Below are positions 15,521-26,318 of a stretch of 64,000 nucleotides of DNA, piece by piece; the first letter of the stretch is position 1, and each line of letters opens with the position of its first letter. The position numbers and the translations under genes are program-made. The notes beneath the pieces were generated by a model. It saw only the letters and a list, made by a program, of their open reading frames with translations, was not told the origin of the DNA and made no database searches. Origin of the DNA: Thalassoglobus sp. JC818 (lineage in GTDB: Bacteria > Planctomycetota > Planctomycetia > Planctomycetales > Planctomycetaceae); the NCBI RefSeq assembly GCF_040717535.1, contig NZ_JBFEFI010000013.1, forward strand, positions 1-64,000, written 5' to 3'.

Positions 15521-15594
15521 GCCCTCGTAGCTCAGCAGGATAGAGCGTTGGTTTCCTAAACCAAAGGTCGTGGGTTCGAATCCCGCCGGGGGTA
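15521..15594 (+). tRNA. tRNA-Arg (anticodon CCT)
   Basis: The cloverleaf can be drawn by eye. Acceptor GCCCTCG (15521-15527) pairs with CGGGGGT (15587-15593) including two G-T pairs, discriminator A at 15594. The D-arm has AGCTCAGCAGGATAGAGC. The anticodon stem-loop is TTGGT-TTCCTAA-ACCAA, giving anticodon CCT, which reads the rare arginine codon AGG. The T-arm is GTGGG-TTCGAAT-CCCGC. CCA is not encoded. The element lies on its 5' side. Confidence 0.95.
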
Positions 15595-15773
15595 TTTCTC
15601 TCACCGCATGTTTCTTGCGAGGCCAGCTGCTGCTTCGAATTGGAGTGACGCGCTGGATTGAGAGTGTTAGTAAAAGTGTTAGCAAATCTCGCCACCACCG
15701 CTCCGGAATCTCCGGTGAGCGAAGACAGGCAACAATCTCCAATGCCTGAATTGAAAACGAGCAGAACTCAAGC

Positions 15774-15809
15774 ACTCGCCTCAACCTGTTTCTGACAGGC
15801 CAGGCGAGT
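15774..15809 (-). terminator. Two-stage stem-loop downstream of the lipoprotein gene
   Basis: ACTCGCCT (15774-15781) pairs with AGGCGAGT (15802-15809), and inside it CCTGT pairs with ACAGG. It lies about 20 bases beyond the stop of the minus-strand lipoprotein gene at 15831. There is no U-tract on the minus side, so it may protect the 3' end or assist termination. Confidence 0.45.
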
Positions 15810-15830
15810 CCCGAGCACCTTGGAAACAGA

Positions 15831-16283
15831 TTAGTTGAGCGAAATGTCGATATTTGCTTCGGTCGTGTTTTCCGTCACATCGAATTCGAGTGGCGTCACC
15901 GTGACTGTTCCATATTTCTCAGCGACAGCTTTAGCACTCCCTGACACGTTTCCCGACTGGGCTGCCATTGCTTCTTCGTCACTGATCGGGGAATAAGCCA
16001 ACGTCACCTTGTGTTTATCCACCTTCGCACCCTTGTCTTTGAAAGTGTACCACAACTCGTACTGACCTTCAGCATTGGTGGGCATGTTGCTCACGCTCGG
16101 ACGTCCCGATGTCGGTTGAAATGTCACGATGTATCCCGGCAACGGTTTACCATCGAGAGTGAGTTTACCGCTCACATTGGCCATCTCCGGACGATCTCCT
16201 CGCCCACCGCAGCCGATGGCCAGAAAACAAACTGCCAGCGTGCCTCCCCACAGGACTCTTCGTCTCTGAATTCTTCGCACCAT
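15831..16283 (-). CDS. Planctomycete lipoprotein with a transthyretin-like (carboxypeptidase regulatory) fold
   Basis: A 150-residue secreted lipoprotein. The N-terminus is basic, followed by a hydrophobic stretch and the lipobox LAIGC (lipidated Cys at 25). The mature part begins VSGKLTLDGKPLPGYIVTFQP, the typical opening of the beta-sandwich found in small planctomycete lipoproteins, and continues with AEGQYELWYTF and KVTLAYSP. These proteins are very often encoded just after a DUF1559 pilin-like gene, as here (16449-17426). A role in the cell envelope is likely; the exact function is unknown. Confidence 0.8.
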   Translation of the reverse strand: MVRRIQRRRVLWGGTLAVCFLAIGCGGRGDRPEMANVSGKLTLDGKPLPGYIVTFQPTSGRPSVSNMPTNAEGQYELWYTFKDKGAKVDKHKVTLAYSPISDEEAMAAQSGNVSGSAKAVAEKYGTVTVTPLEFDVTENTTEANIDISLN

Positions 16284-16448
16284 AATTCTCTCTCAACTCC
16301 CGTTTTGCAGACAAGTTCGCCAGCAACCAACGATCACTGGCGAACGTATTTGATCAGATTTCGTAAACACCGGTGAAACAACTAACATGGGAAAGGGTTA
16401 AACCTCCCCTCCCCAACACATCACCGAGGCAGCAATCCTGAAGGGAAT

Positions 16449-17426
16449 CTAGTCCTTGATGACTGTTTCGATTTCTCCGCCCGCACGACTAAAAGTCGCT
16501 TTGTAGGACTGAAAGTCAATATTCTCGGAAACGAACCTGACAGACCCATCGGCCATGGCGACTTGAACTCCCCCTTCATGTTCGCTGTACGCTCCACGTG
16601 TATTAAAGATAAACGCGTCGTTCGGCGGAGTCGGCCGTGGAGGATTTCCTGGAACCTGTGGACAGACATAACCTTGCGATTGGTGATGCACAAAGAAAAA
16701 CGGGTTGCACCCATACTCTTTGTTACACCATGACTGAGGAGCCCAGTGAGGCTTTTCCAGGAGCATGAATGTATTGGACGCACCATCGGTAATGTCTCGA
16801 ATTCCGACCTTGCTGTTAATGAAGCCAATTCCGTCAGAGCTGTTGCGATTCCTCTCGGTACAGCAACCACTCGCGGTCCCTCCGTTCATGGAGTAATCCT
16901 TGAAGCGGGTAATTGGGAAGTTTGTGCTGTGATTCGATGGACAATGGAACGCAGAGGGAGTCTTCTCGGCTGCTTCCTTGTTCGCAACGTTACCAAGTTG
17001 CCCGCGAAGTGAGACTGCCTGAGGAATCGCTGTGCTGTTGTAGTCCTCAATCTCCTCAACGTACGCCGGGAGGCTGAAATCGATCAGATTGTAGAGTGGC
17101 GAAGCGTCCAGATACGGAAGAATATATGCGGACCAACTGAAGCTCCCCATAATCTGGTTGTTTGGATTCGTATCTCGAGGCCAGTTCGTGGGGTCCTGTA
17201 AGTTGAACATATTTCCAGGCGGGAACGTATTGTAAGTATCGTGGTAGTTGTGAAGTGCCAGTCCTAACTGCTTGAGATTGTTCTTGCACTGCGTTCTTCG
17301 CGCAGCCTCCCGCGCTTGTTGAACTGCAGGTAGAAGAAGTGCGATCAAGATCGCAATAATCGCGATCACGACCAATAACTCAATAAGCGTGAATCCCCGA
17401 TGCGCACGGGCTCTGGATAATCTCAT
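16449..17426 (-). CDS. DUF1559 family type-II-pilin-like protein
   Basis: A 325-residue protein with an N-terminal prepilin cleavage and methylation motif, [35 protein letters not shown] being split by cleavage before FTLIE. The next segment, [18 protein letters not shown], and the C-terminal block with [14 protein letters not shown] are hallmarks of DUF1559, a family greatly expanded in planctomycetes. It is exported and assembled or anchored through the hydrophobic helix. The lipoprotein at 15831-16283 follows on the same strand. It diverges from the XylR-like regulator across a 261-base intergenic region. Confidence 0.93.
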   Translation of the reverse strand: MRLSRARAHRGFTLIELLVVIAIIAILIALLLPAVQQAREAARRTQCKNNLKQLGLALHNYHDTYNTFPPGNMFNLQDPTNWPRDTNPNNQIMGSFSWSAYILPYLDASPLYNLIDFSLPAYVEEIEDYNSTAIPQAVSLRGQLGNVANKEAAEKTPSAFHCPSNHSTNFPITRFKDYSMNGGTASGCCTERNRNSSDGIGFINSKVGIRDITDGASNTFMLLEKPHWAPQSWCNKEYGCNPFFFVHHQSQGYVCPQVPGNPPRPTPPNDAFIFNTRGAYSEHEGGVQVAMADGSVRFVSENIDFQSYKATFSRAGGEIETVIKD

Positions 17427-17637
17427 CGCTGTTTCCTGCTGCTAAAGAATACCGATTGTAAAATGCAAGAACTGAGATATAAGCAATGTGAAAGTCGCTC
17501 CTCGAGAACGATTCAGCTTGGGCCACGTCGCGAAACGTGAACAATAATTCCGCCCCTCTCCCGATCTCTTGAAATCTTTATTGAAGAGCCTCTTTCACAC
17601 ATCAAAGCTACCCGATATATTAAAATCCACAATGCGT

Positions 17638-17668
17638 TTCTGCGCAGAAGTCGTGCACAATTGCGCAA
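17638..17668. promoter_or_regulatory. Palindromic sites upstream of the XylR-like gene
   Basis: TTCTGCGCAGAA (17638-17649) is a perfect 12-base palindrome, and TTGCGCAA (17661-17668) a perfect 8-base palindrome sharing the TGCGCA core, 23 bases apart centre to centre (about two helical turns). They lie 20-50 bases upstream of the regulator start at 17688 and are candidate autoregulatory sites. The rest of the 17427-17687 gap holds no gene. Confidence 0.45.
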
Positions 17669-17687
17669 ACGAAAGGGAGCGTGGTGA

Positions 17688-18854
17688 ATGCCTCAACAGC
17701 ACATGATTGCACTGGTCTTCGACTACAACTTGTCCTACCCCAGAGGGGTTTTACGCGGAGTCCGGCAGTATGCTGCCAATCGGCCTGATTGGACGCTCGT
17801 TCTGCACGGGTCAGATGGCTTCACTCCACGGAGCATGGCATCCCTGCAGGGAGTCGGATTGATCTCTGACATCACTTCGGTTGAATTAGCGAAGACTCTC
17901 CAGACACTGCCACAACCGGTTGTCAACGTGACCTCCGTCGTCCCAAATCTCAACTTCCCCTGTGTGAGCGTTGACCACAATCAAGTGGGCCGACTGGCCT
18001 TCCAACATCTCTGGGACAGAGGTTTTCGTCAGTTTGCGTTCGTCGGTCATCCACATCACCCCTACTCTTACGAAAGAGAGAACGGCTTTCGCGAAGCACT
18101 CACCGAAGTTGGATTGACTCCGGAATGTTATTACGACCGGTCCCGGTACGCTTATCGTCATCGAGGCCGCATGCTGACGGTGAATAGTGAGTTGCAGCAA
18201 TGGTTGCGAAATTTAAAGAAGCCGGTCGGAGTCTTTGCCTGCCACGATGTCTGGGCTGTCCACGTCATCGGAGCCTGTCGACTCACGGAGTTGCGAGTCC
18301 CCGAAGACGTCGCTGTCATTGGGGTCGATAATGACGATCTCCTTTGCGAACTCGCCCTCCCGTCACTGAGTAGTATTCACGTTCCCGTCGAACAAATTGG
18401 CTACCAGGCAGCAGCTTTGCTGGACCGTCTTCTCAAAGGAGAAAAGAGACCCGAACAGCCTCATCTGATTCCTCCAGTCGGAGTGGTCGCACGTCAGTCG
18501 ACCGACATTCTCGCAGGTGCAGACCCGGACGTGACGGAGGCACTGCTCTTCATTCGCCGAAACGCGCATCGTCCGATTTCCGTCGGTGAATTACTGCGTC
18601 AAGTCCCGGTGTCGCGACGTTCACTCGAAATGAGATTTCGCAGCTTGCTCGAACGTGGAATCGGCGAGGAGATCCGGCGAGTGCATCTCGAGCGAGCAAA
18701 GGAACTCCTCGCAACTTCTGTGCTTTCCGTCGAGGAAGTCGCGGAACGTTCAGGCTTCGCGAGCGCACCATATTTCGCTCGGTTCTTCCGGCAAGCAACG
18801 AGAATGACTCCGAGCGACTACCGGCGCCAGTTTCACGGTTCGCTTCAGCACTGA
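17688..18854 (+). CDS. XylR-type AraC-family transcriptional regulator
   Basis: A 388-residue cytoplasmic regulator. Residues ~5-270 form a periplasmic-binding-protein-like sugar sensor of the LacI/XylR type (IALVFDYNLSYPRGVLRGVRQYA; later AVIGVDNDDLLCELALPSLSSIHVP). Residues ~280-385 form an AraC double helix-turn-helix (VGELLRQVPVSRRSLEMRFR; EEVAERSGFASAPYFARFFRQATRMTPSDYRR being its second half and signature). A GGGAG ribosome binding site precedes ATG 17688. XylR proteins activate sugar-use genes when bound to a pentose, but no sugar operon is adjacent, so the ligand is unknown. Palindromes lie in its promoter region. Confidence 0.9.
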   Translation: MPQQHMIALVFDYNLSYPRGVLRGVRQYAANRPDWTLVLHGSDGFTPRSMASLQGVGLISDITSVELAKTLQTLPQPVVNVTSVVPNLNFPCVSVDHNQVGRLAFQHLWDRGFRQFAFVGHPHHPYSYERENGFREALTEVGLTPECYYDRSRYAYRHRGRMLTVNSELQQWLRNLKKPVGVFACHDVWAVHVIGACRLTELRVPEDVAVIGVDNDDLLCELALPSLSSIHVPVEQIGYQAAALLDRLLKGEKRPEQPHLIPPVGVVARQSTDILAGADPDVTEALLFIRRNAHRPISVGELLRQVPVSRRSLEMRFRSLLERGIGEEIRRVHLERAKELLATSVLSVEEVAERSGFASAPYFARFFRQATRMTPSDYRRQFHGSLQH

Positions 18855-18889
18855 TAAAGAGCCTCAGCAACGCTCCCGAAAGAATCGAG

Positions 18890-20926
18890 CTAAGCTTGCG
18901 ATCCCATCGCGAGATAGCGTTTGACCTTTTGGAGAAGCTGCGCACTGTCGATTGGCTTACTCAGATAGTCATTGCATCCACAGTCGATACAGCGATCCAT
19001 ATCTCCGTGCATCGCGTCAGCTGTCAGGGCAATGATTGGCCCACGGTAGCCGAGCCTGCGGAGTTGCTCAGCCGTTCGGTACCCGTCCAAGCGCGGCATT
19101 TGCATATCGAGAAGAATGAGATCCACAATTCTGTCGTTGCGAATCATCTCCTGAACTGTGTCGACGGCTTCTTGCCCGTCTTCAGCTTCCGTGATTGTCG
19201 CTCCGGCTTTGGAAAGAATCCGCGAGGCGAGGAATCGAATATCGCGGCGGTCATCGACCAACAACACACTACAATCGAGCTGCCCGACTTCTGGGGGTTG
19301 CGAGGTCGACGGAGAGTCGTCGATCGGCTGATGCGGAACCAGCCGGACGCCGTTGATTTCTCCGGGCTCAATCGAGACGGTGAAACAACTGCCTTCGCCG
19401 GGTTCACTTTCGACCGTGATCTCTCCTCCCATGATGTTTGCGAGCCGTTGGGAGATTGCCAGCCCCAGCCCCGTTCCGCCGAAATTGCGAGACACTGAGG
19501 AGTCCGCTTGAGTGAATGGTCGAAAGAGCCGGTCAATCTGACGTTTCGTCATCCCGATTCCCGTATCCTCCACTCGAAACTCAATCCGGTTGTTTTGTTG
19601 CTCGTATAGAATCGAAAGAGTGACTGACCCACGATCCGTGAACTTAATAGCATTCCCGACGAGATTAATGAGTATCTGCTTGAGCCGTTTCTGATCTGTC
19701 AGAATGTATTCCGGGATGAGCCCGTCATAATTAATTTCAAGGTCGATACGATTCTCCGTTGCGCGGATGTTCATCATGCTCCGCACATCTTCAAGAAGGC
19801 GGCTTGGTGAGAATCTTTCCACGCTAAGGTCAAACTTCCCAGCCTCGATTTTCGAGAGGTCCAGAATGTCGTTAATGATCTCCATCAAAAATCGACCGTT
19901 ATTGCGGATGGTCGTGATGTGATCCTGGATATCGAGATCGTCGACTTTCTCCGAGATCAGATCGATGTAACCTAGAATCGCTGTCATCGGTGTGCGAATC
20001 TCGTGACTCATATTGGCGAGAAACTCGCTCTTCGCCCGGTTCGCTGCTTCTGCTTGCTGTCTTGCATCGCGTAACGCGAGTTCTGATTCGTGCCGCTGAG
20101 TGACATCCCAGATGATTCCAACGTGTCTGAGTGTCTTGCCAGACCTCCCGGCAACTGCTTCGCCTACCGCTGACATCCATCGCATGCCGAGGACGGGATG
20201 ATGAATCCGGAACTCCATTCGCAGGTCGACTCCGGTCTCGAGAGACTCATTCCAGTGAGCGATCAGTTGCTCGCGGTCATCGTCATGGACACGCTCAAAG
20301 CAAAGCTCCGGATCAGGAACCACAGATTTTGGGAATCCGAACAATTCGTAAAACCGTGGAGACCAGTAGAGTTCTTTTCGACTCCATTCCCAGACGCCCA
20401 TATGCCCAACTTGTAGCGCCATCCGGAGTCGACGGGCATCAATGGCCGAAGCTTCTGCAGCCCGACGTCTTTCGATCAGGAGATCACGTACAGCTCGCTG
20501 CCGCCGTCTATCGCGCAGCCGCGCTCTCAGCTTGCTGACAAAGACAGCGACTCGAAGTGGGCACGGAACAAGCGTCACATTCCCGAGCGAAAGAAGCCGT
20601 TCAACGCGTTGCGACGACAGTTCTTCGCGCCCCAGCAAGACAAGGACCGGAAAGTCTGACCACTCTGGCTGACGTCTAAGCACACTGTGCAAGAGAGCCA
20701 TGTTGATGTCATTCAGATGGCCTTCCCCGACCAGCCCGACGCCGACCCCATCTTCGATCAGTGCGCAGAATTCCTCCATGTTGAAACAAAGATCGACCTC
20801 GATTTGGACGTCGTCCAGGATCTGCTTACAGATTTCTGCGTCGTCGGGAGTCGGAGCGTAAATCGCGACTCTTTGGAGAGTGTCATCTCGCTGGAGAGCG
20901 TCATCAATCGGGGGAAGTCCACTCAT
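18890..20926 (-). CDS. Hybrid sensor histidine kinase / response regulator with PAS domain
   Basis: A 678-residue soluble kinase. Residues ~17-135 look like a degenerate receiver domain; ~165-275 is a PAS domain ([23 protein letters not shown], then a PAC-like end); ~290-365 is HisKA with phospho-acceptor H308 in [10 protein letters not shown]; ~405-520 is the HATPase (N-box [10 protein letters not shown]1 DTGIGM, G2 GGTGLGLAI); ~552-672 is a receiver with phospho-acceptor D607 in LILLDMQMP. No membrane segments are seen. Its ATG overlaps the stop of the KaiC-like gene (ATGA), so the two are coupled; KaiC-like proteins often work with histidine kinases. The output is unknown because no DNA-binding partner is adjacent. 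Confidence 0.9.
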   Translation of the reverse strand: MSGLPPIDDALQRDDTLQRVAIYAPTPDDAEICKQILDDVQIEVDLCFNMEEFCALIEDGVGVGLVGEGHLNDINMALLHSVLRRQPEWSDFPVLVLLGREELSSQRVERLLSLGNVTLVPCPLRVAVFVSKLRARLRDRRRQRAVRDLLIERRRAAEASAIDARRLRMALQVGHMGVWEWSRKELYWSPRFYELFGFPKSVVPDPELCFERVHDDDREQLIAHWNESLETGVDLRMEFRIHHPVLGMRWMSAVGEAVAGRSGKTLRHVGIIWDVTQRHESELALRDARQQAEAANRAKSEFLANMSHEIRTPMTAILGYIDLISEKVDDLDIQDHITTIRNNGRFLMEIINDILDLSKIEAGKFDLSVERFSPSRLLEDVRSMMNIRATENRIDLEINYDGLIPEYILTDQKRLKQILINLVGNAIKFTDRGSVTLSILYEQQNNRIEFRVEDTGIGMTKRQIDRLFRPFTQADSSVSRNFGGTGLGLAISQRLANIMGGEITVESEPGEGSCFTVSIEPGEINGVRLVPHQPIDDSPSTSQPPEVGQLDCSVLLVDDRRDIRFLASRILSKAGATITEAEDGQEAVDTVQEMIRNDRIVDLILLDMQMPRLDGYRTAEQLRRLGYRGPIIALTADAMHGDMDRCIDCGCNDYLSKPIDSAQLLQKVKRYLAMGSQA

Positions 20927-22428
20927 TCCGCTTTCGACTCATTTCTTGTAAATAAAGCTGCGTTATCGCCAACGAACTCAGGGGTTCCAGCAAGGACGCC
21001 GCGGAAGTTCACGAGTGGTTCTCCGATGTGCAATCCTTCGCTCGTCAGATCATATTCGCGAATCGAACGTTCGTGATTTTCAGTCCGATTCTTCACAACA
21101 GACAGTGCACGTCGAATCTTTCCACCAGCTTCAAAGTAACGGAACAGAATCACTGTATCTGCAAGGTAGCTCGTATCGACTGGCGTTCCCATTGTGTTGC
21201 CAAGCATCCCGTGCTGAGCAACAACCAGAAACGTCGACACCCCATGGTTCCCGAGATAAGTCAGAATATCGTGAAGTTGAACAGTCAGATACCGCTCGTG
21301 TGGCATGGAACTGACATACCCATTCAAGCTGTCGATTAAGACAACCGAGGCGCTCCTCCCTTCCCCATCCACGTTAACAGCATTTCGAATTTTGAGGGCA
21401 AACTCATTCGGCGTAATTTCTCCGGCGCGCAGATGACAGACTGAAATCAACCCTTGCTCCATGTATTCCCGAAGAGGAAACCCGAGACCGTCAGAACGTT
21501 TGAGGAGGACCTTTTCACTCTCTTCAAATTCAAACAGAACCGCACGTTCTCCGCGACTCGCTGCCTCCACGGCAAACTGAATCCCCATTGAGGACTTCCC
21601 AACCCCTGCCGGACCGATCAGCAGTGTGCTAGTGCCTCTGAGAATCCCCCCTCCCAACAGGTCATCAAGCGAACCTAAACCACTTCCCAGCAGTTCCCCC
21701 TTCACTGGTTCGGGTTCTGTGTCAGCAGCAGTTCGCGGAAAGATTTCGATGCCGCCGCGACCGAGACTGATATCATGAGCGCCGCCAATGAAGTCGGATC
21801 CACGATGTTTGATGATGCGCAGGTAACGCCGTTCATTCCCATAGTCCGTGAGGCGCTGCTCGAGCCGAATCACTCCGTGTGCCAGACTTTGAAGTTGCTG
21901 GTCATCCGCTCCCGTTCCCCGATCATCCAGCAAGATGGTGGTGCATCCCCGCCCGACAAAGAAACGCTTCAGAGCCAGAATCTGTCGGCGGTATCGCAAG
22001 GCTCCCTGGGACAGCAATCGCATTTCGGAAAGAGAGTCGAAGACGACACGGTCGGGATTGAAGGATTCAACTAACTTCTGGACTCCGGAAATTGTGCTGC
22101 CGAACTCCACTTCTGAGGGCTCAAACATCGTGTATTGAGCGCGGCCAATGTCATCGAGGGGGTCTAGCAACTCATGTATGTGAATCCCATCCAGAGACCA
22201 TCCATGCGACTTGGCGATTTCCTGCAGCTCGTCAGCAGTCTCGGCTAGAGTGACGTACACTCCCTTCTCGCCGCGATCTCGACCAGCAAAAAGGAACTGA
22301 AGCCCAAGCGTGGTCTTTCCAGTCCCGGGTTCACCTTCCACCAAATATAAGCGTTCGGCAGAAAGCCCTCCGTGCAAGATTGCGTCGAGTGCTTCGATCC
22401 CAGTGCTTACCCTCATATCAACAGACAC
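20923..22428 (-). CDS. Double-domain KaiC-like RecA-fold ATPase
   Basis: A 501-residue protein with two RecA/KaiC domains. The first has Walker A GEPGTGKT (32-39) and a Walker B-like strand RVVFDSLSE (127-135). The second has Walker A GPAGVGKS (272-279), the acidic pair region LFEFEESE and strand VVLIDSLNG (362-370). The length matches cyanobacterial KaiC (about 520), but no kaiA or kaiB is nearby, so clock function should not be assumed. Non-cyanobacterial KaiC homologues act in stress and signalling pathways with histidine kinases. Here the gene overlaps a hybrid kinase by four bases, supporting a shared pathway. The 22429-22721 gap upstream contains no supportable gene. Confidence 0.9.
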   Translation of the reverse strand: MSVDMRVSTGIEALDAILHGGLSAERLYLVEGEPGTGKTTLGLQFLFAGRDRGEKGVYVTLAETADELQEIAKSHGWSLDGIHIHELLDPLDDIGRAQYTMFEPSEVEFGSTISGVQKLVESFNPDRVVFDSLSEMRLLSQGALRYRRQILALKRFFVGRGCTTILLDDRGTGADDQQLQSLAHGVIRLEQRLTDYGNERRYLRIIKHRGSDFIGGAHDISLGRGGIEIFPRTAADTEPEPVKGELLGSGLGSLDDLLGGGILRGTSTLLIGPAGVGKSSMGIQFAVEAASRGERAVLFEFEESEKVLLKRSDGLGFPLREYMEQGLISVCHLRAGEITPNEFALKIRNAVNVDGEGRSASVVLIDSLNGYVSSMPHERYLTVQLHDILTYLGNHGVSTFLVVAQHGMLGNTMGTPVDTSYLADTVILFRYFEAGGKIRRALSVVKNRTENHERSIREYDLTSEGLHIGEPLVNFRGVLAGTPEFVGDNAALFTRNESKAE

Positions 22429-22721
22429 TCAATCGATCCTCAATTGCAGACCAGCAACGTTGTTCGAAACAGGAGTTTCGGAATTTCACCGAGTCACGGA
22501 AGATCAATAATGATCGACGAGCAACGTTCCTGATCCGGAACTCGCTGCTCGTGGTTTCGACGCGAGGAAATTGTAGCAATTTTCTTTTCACTCATTCCAG
22601 TGCCAAGCAGTGAGGCGCCGCAAGAGGATTCTTGCACTGGTTTGATGAAAGGCAACCCAGCGAGTAGGGAGTGCATTGCAAGAGTGCACTGATTCGAAAG
22701 TGAAGTCACCGAGAGACTTCG

Positions 22722-23546
22722 CTAGTTCAGAATCCACGACATTGCGATGGTGACGAACGGGAGCGTGCTCAGAAACACAGCTGCGGTGGTCGCGGAAGTT
22801 TGCTGAATTCCGGAGTACCACAACCAGGTGCCAGCCCAGATTCCCCCTGCCCCCCACCAGAAAACCGCAAGCCAGGCATTCGTCGTGAGCCCAGCGAGGT
22901 CGACATATCCCGACCCGATGAGTGTGGCGGGGAGGATCAAGATGACCGACGCCAGCGTCGAGAGGGCAGCGAGAGGTAGCGGATTGAGCCTTCGAGTGAC
23001 GACTTTCGCCATCAGAATTCCGGACGCTTCACAAATAACAGCGACAGAACTCAAAGCCACTCCAAAGACAAGCATCATCGACTCACAGTTCTGCGAGTCC
23101 GATTGTGCACAAGTGGACCGAATCAGCAGCGCACAGCAGGCTGCGAACAGGATCCATCCCAATTGCCCGGGATGAGGACGATCGCGAACAAACAATATCG
23201 CTCCCAAACCAGTCACCACAGGAGTCAGACAAGTGACCGTGCAAATGACCGAACACGGAGCGAACCGAGTGCTCCCCAACATCAGCCCCGAAACTGCGAT
23301 CAAAGAAGCGCCAATCAGGATGACGAGGATTGCATCAATCGAAGTGATCTTGGCGATTTCGTTTCGGTACTTCCAGAGAATTGGAAGGAATAGAACCGAT
23401 GCAACCGTCAGACGAATCGCTGTCCCCTCGAAAACTCCAATTTCCTTTGTAAGGACCTGACTGACAGGCAGTGAGGTACCGAACAGAAGAATAGCAATTG
23501 CCATTTGGCAATAGGCAACGGGTTTTTGAAGTACAGCCTTCATCAA
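22722..23546 (-). CDS. DMT-superfamily (EamA) transporter
   Basis: A 274-residue inner-membrane protein with about ten hydrophobic segments and two internally related EamA halves. The first half has the typical FEGTAIRLTVASVLFLPILW helix and MLGSTRFAPCSVICTVTCLTPVVTGLGA; the second has VFWWGAGGIWAGTWLWYSGIQ. Family members export amino acids, metabolites or drugs, or import sugars; the substrate cannot be told from sequence. It is a single gene, unlinked to the KaiC unit by almost 300 bases. Confidence 0.82.
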   Translation of the reverse strand: MMKAVLQKPVAYCQMAIAILLFGTSLPVSQVLTKEIGVFEGTAIRLTVASVLFLPILWKYRNEIAKITSIDAILVILIGASLIAVSGLMLGSTRFAPCSVICTVTCLTPVVTGLGAILFVRDRPHPGQLGWILFAACCALLIRSTCAQSDSQNCESMMLVFGVALSSVAVICEASGILMAKVVTRRLNPLPLAALSTLASVILILPATLIGSGYVDLAGLTTNAWLAVFWWGAGGIWAGTWLWYSGIQQTSATTAAVFLSTLPFVTIAMSWILN

Positions 23547-23678
23547 TCACAATTATTTCAACGGAACGAGAGAGCAGAATCGACAGCGAACGACTCCTTC
23601 GGTGAGGTCCAACACTGGAGCTGACGATCCGTAAGTCAACTCACGCTTGCCAAGTCAACTGCGCCCTGAAATGGCATC

Positions 23679-23703
23679 CCGGGCAGACTTTCCGACTGCC
23701 CGG
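23679..23703. other. Perfect 8-base hairpin in a gene-free gap
   Basis: CCGGGCAG (23679-23686) pairs with CTGCCCGG (23696-23703), followed by ATTTCC on the plus side. It lies in the 410-base gap between two divergent genes (23546 and 23957). No gene ends here on either strand, so a classic terminator is unlikely. I see no other feature in the gap. Confidence 0.35.
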
Positions 23704-23956
23704 ATTTCCGGAGATATACAACGTGGTCCGCAACGGGCTTTCGTCGAAATGAAAGCGTTGAACACTTTTCGAACCTAACTCCATGGACGGGCCGTCACAA
23801 TCTGATTTCGCAGACGAATCGGACTGATTTCAGCTTTGATTCGAAGTCGTCGGTACGACCTGATAAATCGGGAAACCTTCTCTATTCGGTTTGTGTTTCC
23901 TGACCTCATAAAGGGCTGCCGAATCAGACGCAAAGATTTAATAGAGAACTCAAACC

Positions 23957-26314
23957 ATGGGTGTTCCCAGAAGAATTGCGATGTTCTCCTATCGATTTGT
24001 GTGGTTCTTCATTGCTTCCGGAGTGGTATCGGGCCCACTGTTCGCAGAGCAGCCGGTTAAGTCGGTCGAATATAATCGCGACATCCGTCCTCTCCTCGCG
24101 GATGCTTGCCTTAACTGTCATGGACAGGATGAAAAGTCTCGGCAGGCCGATTTAAGACTCGACCTGCTCGAAGATGTCCTTCTTGATCGTGGTGGATATG
24201 CAGCGATCGTTCCCGGGGCCCCGAACAACAGCGAAGTTATCCGCCGCATCCTTTCGGAGGATGAATTTCTCCGCATGCCGCCACCTGATTCACCTCGACA
24301 ACTCAGTAACGAGGAACGGGCCATGCTGGCGCAATGGATTGAGGACGGTGCAGAGTTCGAACAACACTGGTCGTTCATTCCTCCGACAGAACCGGCCGTT
24401 CCGATGGACGATTCCGGATGGAGCCGCAACGAAATCGACCGTTTCGTGTTGCAGGAACTGAGAGAGAACGGACTCAAACCGCAAGACGAGGCAGACTGCC
24501 GAACGCTGATCAGACGAGTCACCCTCGACCTTACTGGGCTCCCCCCGACACAGAAGCAGGTGGACCGATTCTTGGCCGACACTCGACCAGACGCCTACGA
24601 GCAACTGGTTGACACGCTGCTCGCTTCGCCGCAATACGGGGAACAACAAGCGAGTATGTGGCTCGACCTGGCTCGTTACGCGGACTCCGGCGGTTATCAG
24701 GGCGACATTCCAAGAACGATGTGGCCATGGCGGGACTGGGTGATTCAGGCCTACAACAACAATCTTCCGTTCGACGAGTTCACGCTGCACCAACTGGCAG
24801 GAGACTTACTCCCCAATCCCACCGACGAACAACTTATCGCGACTGGATTTAATCGGAACCATCGAATCAACGACGAAGACGGAATCATTCCTGAAGAGTT
24901 TCGAATGGAGTATGTCGTCGACCGCGTCGAATCGACTTCACTCACATGGATGGGCCTGACGATGGGTTGCGCCCGGTGCCATGATCACAAGTTCGACCCC
25001 ATCAGCCAGGAAGAGTTTTACTCTTTCCTCGCCTACTTCAACAGCGTCGACGAGTTTGGACGCGGTTACGGCAACTCGCAACCGCTCTTCTATTATGATC
25101 CTGAAACACAGCCGATCATTGAGCGCATTGACCGAGAGTTAATTGAACTCGGCGACGCTGCTCAGGGTGAATATCAAAAGTTGATCGACCTGAAGGCCGA
25201 ACGAGATGAGGTCCTTTCCGAGTCGTTGACAGTCATGATTATGAAGGACCGGAAAGAACCGAGAGAGACCTTCGTCCTCGACCGAGGCTTATATGACTCT
25301 CCAGTCAAGAAGGTCGAACATGGCGTTCCCTCAGCCATTTTGCCTCTTTCCGAAGATGCCCCTGCCAATCGACTCAGCCTGGCGAAGTGGCTGCTTGATC
25401 CACAGCATCCGCTGACGTCTCGCGTCGCTGTCAATCGCTTCTGGAAGTCTCATTTCGGTCGCGGACTTGTTTCAACTCCCGAGGACTTTGGGACACGTGG
25501 TACTCCACCGTCACATCCTGAACTCCTTGACTGGCTGGCCGTTCACTTCATCACTTCGGGCTGGGATGTCAAAGCACTCCACCGACTGATTGTCACCAGC
25601 AGCACATATCGACAAGACTCGTCAGCGTCCAAAGAACAATATCGCGACGACCCGGAAAACCAACTGCTGTCTCGCGGACCCAGGGTTCGCATGCGCCCGG
25701 AGGAAATCCGAGATCAAGCTCTCGTCGCCTCTGGGCTTATTAATCTGAAAGTCGGTGGCCCCTCCGTAAAACCGTACCAGCCTGACGGTGTGTGGGAAGA
25801 AATGGTTGCATTCTTTCCGGAATACAATCAGTCACACGGCGAAGACCTCTATCGTCGCAGCCTTTACACATTCCTTCGCCGAACGGTTCAACCACCGAAC
25901 ATGAACTCGCTGGACTTTCAGAGTAGAGAGATCTGTCAGGTGAATCGACCAACTACGAACACGCCGCTTCAAGCTCTCGTGCTGATGAATGACCCGACTT
26001 ACGTCGAAGCAGCACGTGTTCTGGCTCACAAGACAATGCTCACCTGTCCCTCACTCTCAGACGATGACCGCTGGCTGACTCAAGTGGCGGAGCAGGTGCT
26101 GATTCGTCCGCCGACATGTGACGAACTCGAGATTCTCAAAGCACAACTGCTCCATCATCGCCATCAGTACAACTCCAATCCTGAACTCGCTCGAAATCTT
26201 TTGACCGTTGGAGAAAGTCCGATCGATTCAGAAGTGAATCCCGTTGAACTGGCTGCCCGAACCGTTGTTGTAAGCCTGATTTTCAACGTTGACGAAGCCA
26301 TCAACCGGGAGTAG
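23957..26314 (+). CDS. PSCyt1-DUF1549-DUF1553 planctomycete cytochrome protein
   Basis: A 785-residue secreted protein with an N-terminal signal sequence (hydrophobic residues ~10-30). A PSCyt1 haem-c domain follows with CLNCH (51-55), then DUF1549 (~155-365) with [18 protein letters not shown] (second CxxCH at 338-342), then DUF1553 (~455-780) with [25 protein letters not shown] and [18 protein letters not shown]. The family is nearly confined to planctomycetes and relatives. It is always paired with a DUF1501 protein, here starting five bases after the stop. These pairs are thought to act in extracytoplasmic degradation of complex sulfated polysaccharides, but the reaction is unproven. Confidence 0.93.
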   Translation: MGVPRRIAMFSYRFVWFFIASGVVSGPLFAEQPVKSVEYNRDIRPLLADACLNCHGQDEKSRQADLRLDLLEDVLLDRGGYAAIVPGAPNNSEVIRRILSEDEFLRMPPPDSPRQLSNEERAMLAQWIEDGAEFEQHWSFIPPTEPAVPMDDSGWSRNEIDRFVLQELRENGLKPQDEADCRTLIRRVTLDLTGLPPTQKQVDRFLADTRPDAYEQLVDTLLASPQYGEQQASMWLDLARYADSGGYQGDIPRTMWPWRDWVIQAYNNNLPFDEFTLHQLAGDLLPNPTDEQLIATGFNRNHRINDEDGIIPEEFRMEYVVDRVESTSLTWMGLTMGCARCHDHKFDPISQEEFYSFLAYFNSVDEFGRGYGNSQPLFYYDPETQPIIERIDRELIELGDAAQGEYQKLIDLKAERDEVLSESLTVMIMKDRKEPRETFVLDRGLYDSPVKKVEHGVPSAILPLSEDAPANRLSLAKWLLDPQHPLTSRVAVNRFWKSHFGRGLVSTPEDFGTRGTPPSHPELLDWLAVHFITSGWDVKALHRLIVTSSTYRQDSSASKEQYRDDPENQLLSRGPRVRMRPEEIRDQALVASGLINLKVGGPSVKPYQPDGVWEEMVAFFPEYNQSHGEDLYRRSLYTFLRRTVQPPNMNSLDFQSREICQVNRPTTNTPLQALVLMNDPTYVEAARVLAHKTMLTCPSLSDDDRWLTQVAEQVLIRPPTCDELEILKAQLLHHRHQYNSNPELARNLLTVGESPIDSEVNPVELAARTVVVSLIFNVDEAINRE

Positions 26315-26318
26315 AGCC

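Noticed and set aside
15204-15698. 164-residue minus-strand open frame reading through the tRNA
   Set aside because: It is antisense to the intact tRNA-Arg and overlaps the integrase N-terminus; its text around the tRNA is just the reverse translation of tRNA sequence.
22600-22700. Possible third copy of the ~90-base dispersed repeat
   Set aside because: Only CTTGCACTG and a following AAAGG match; too little to distinguish from chance.
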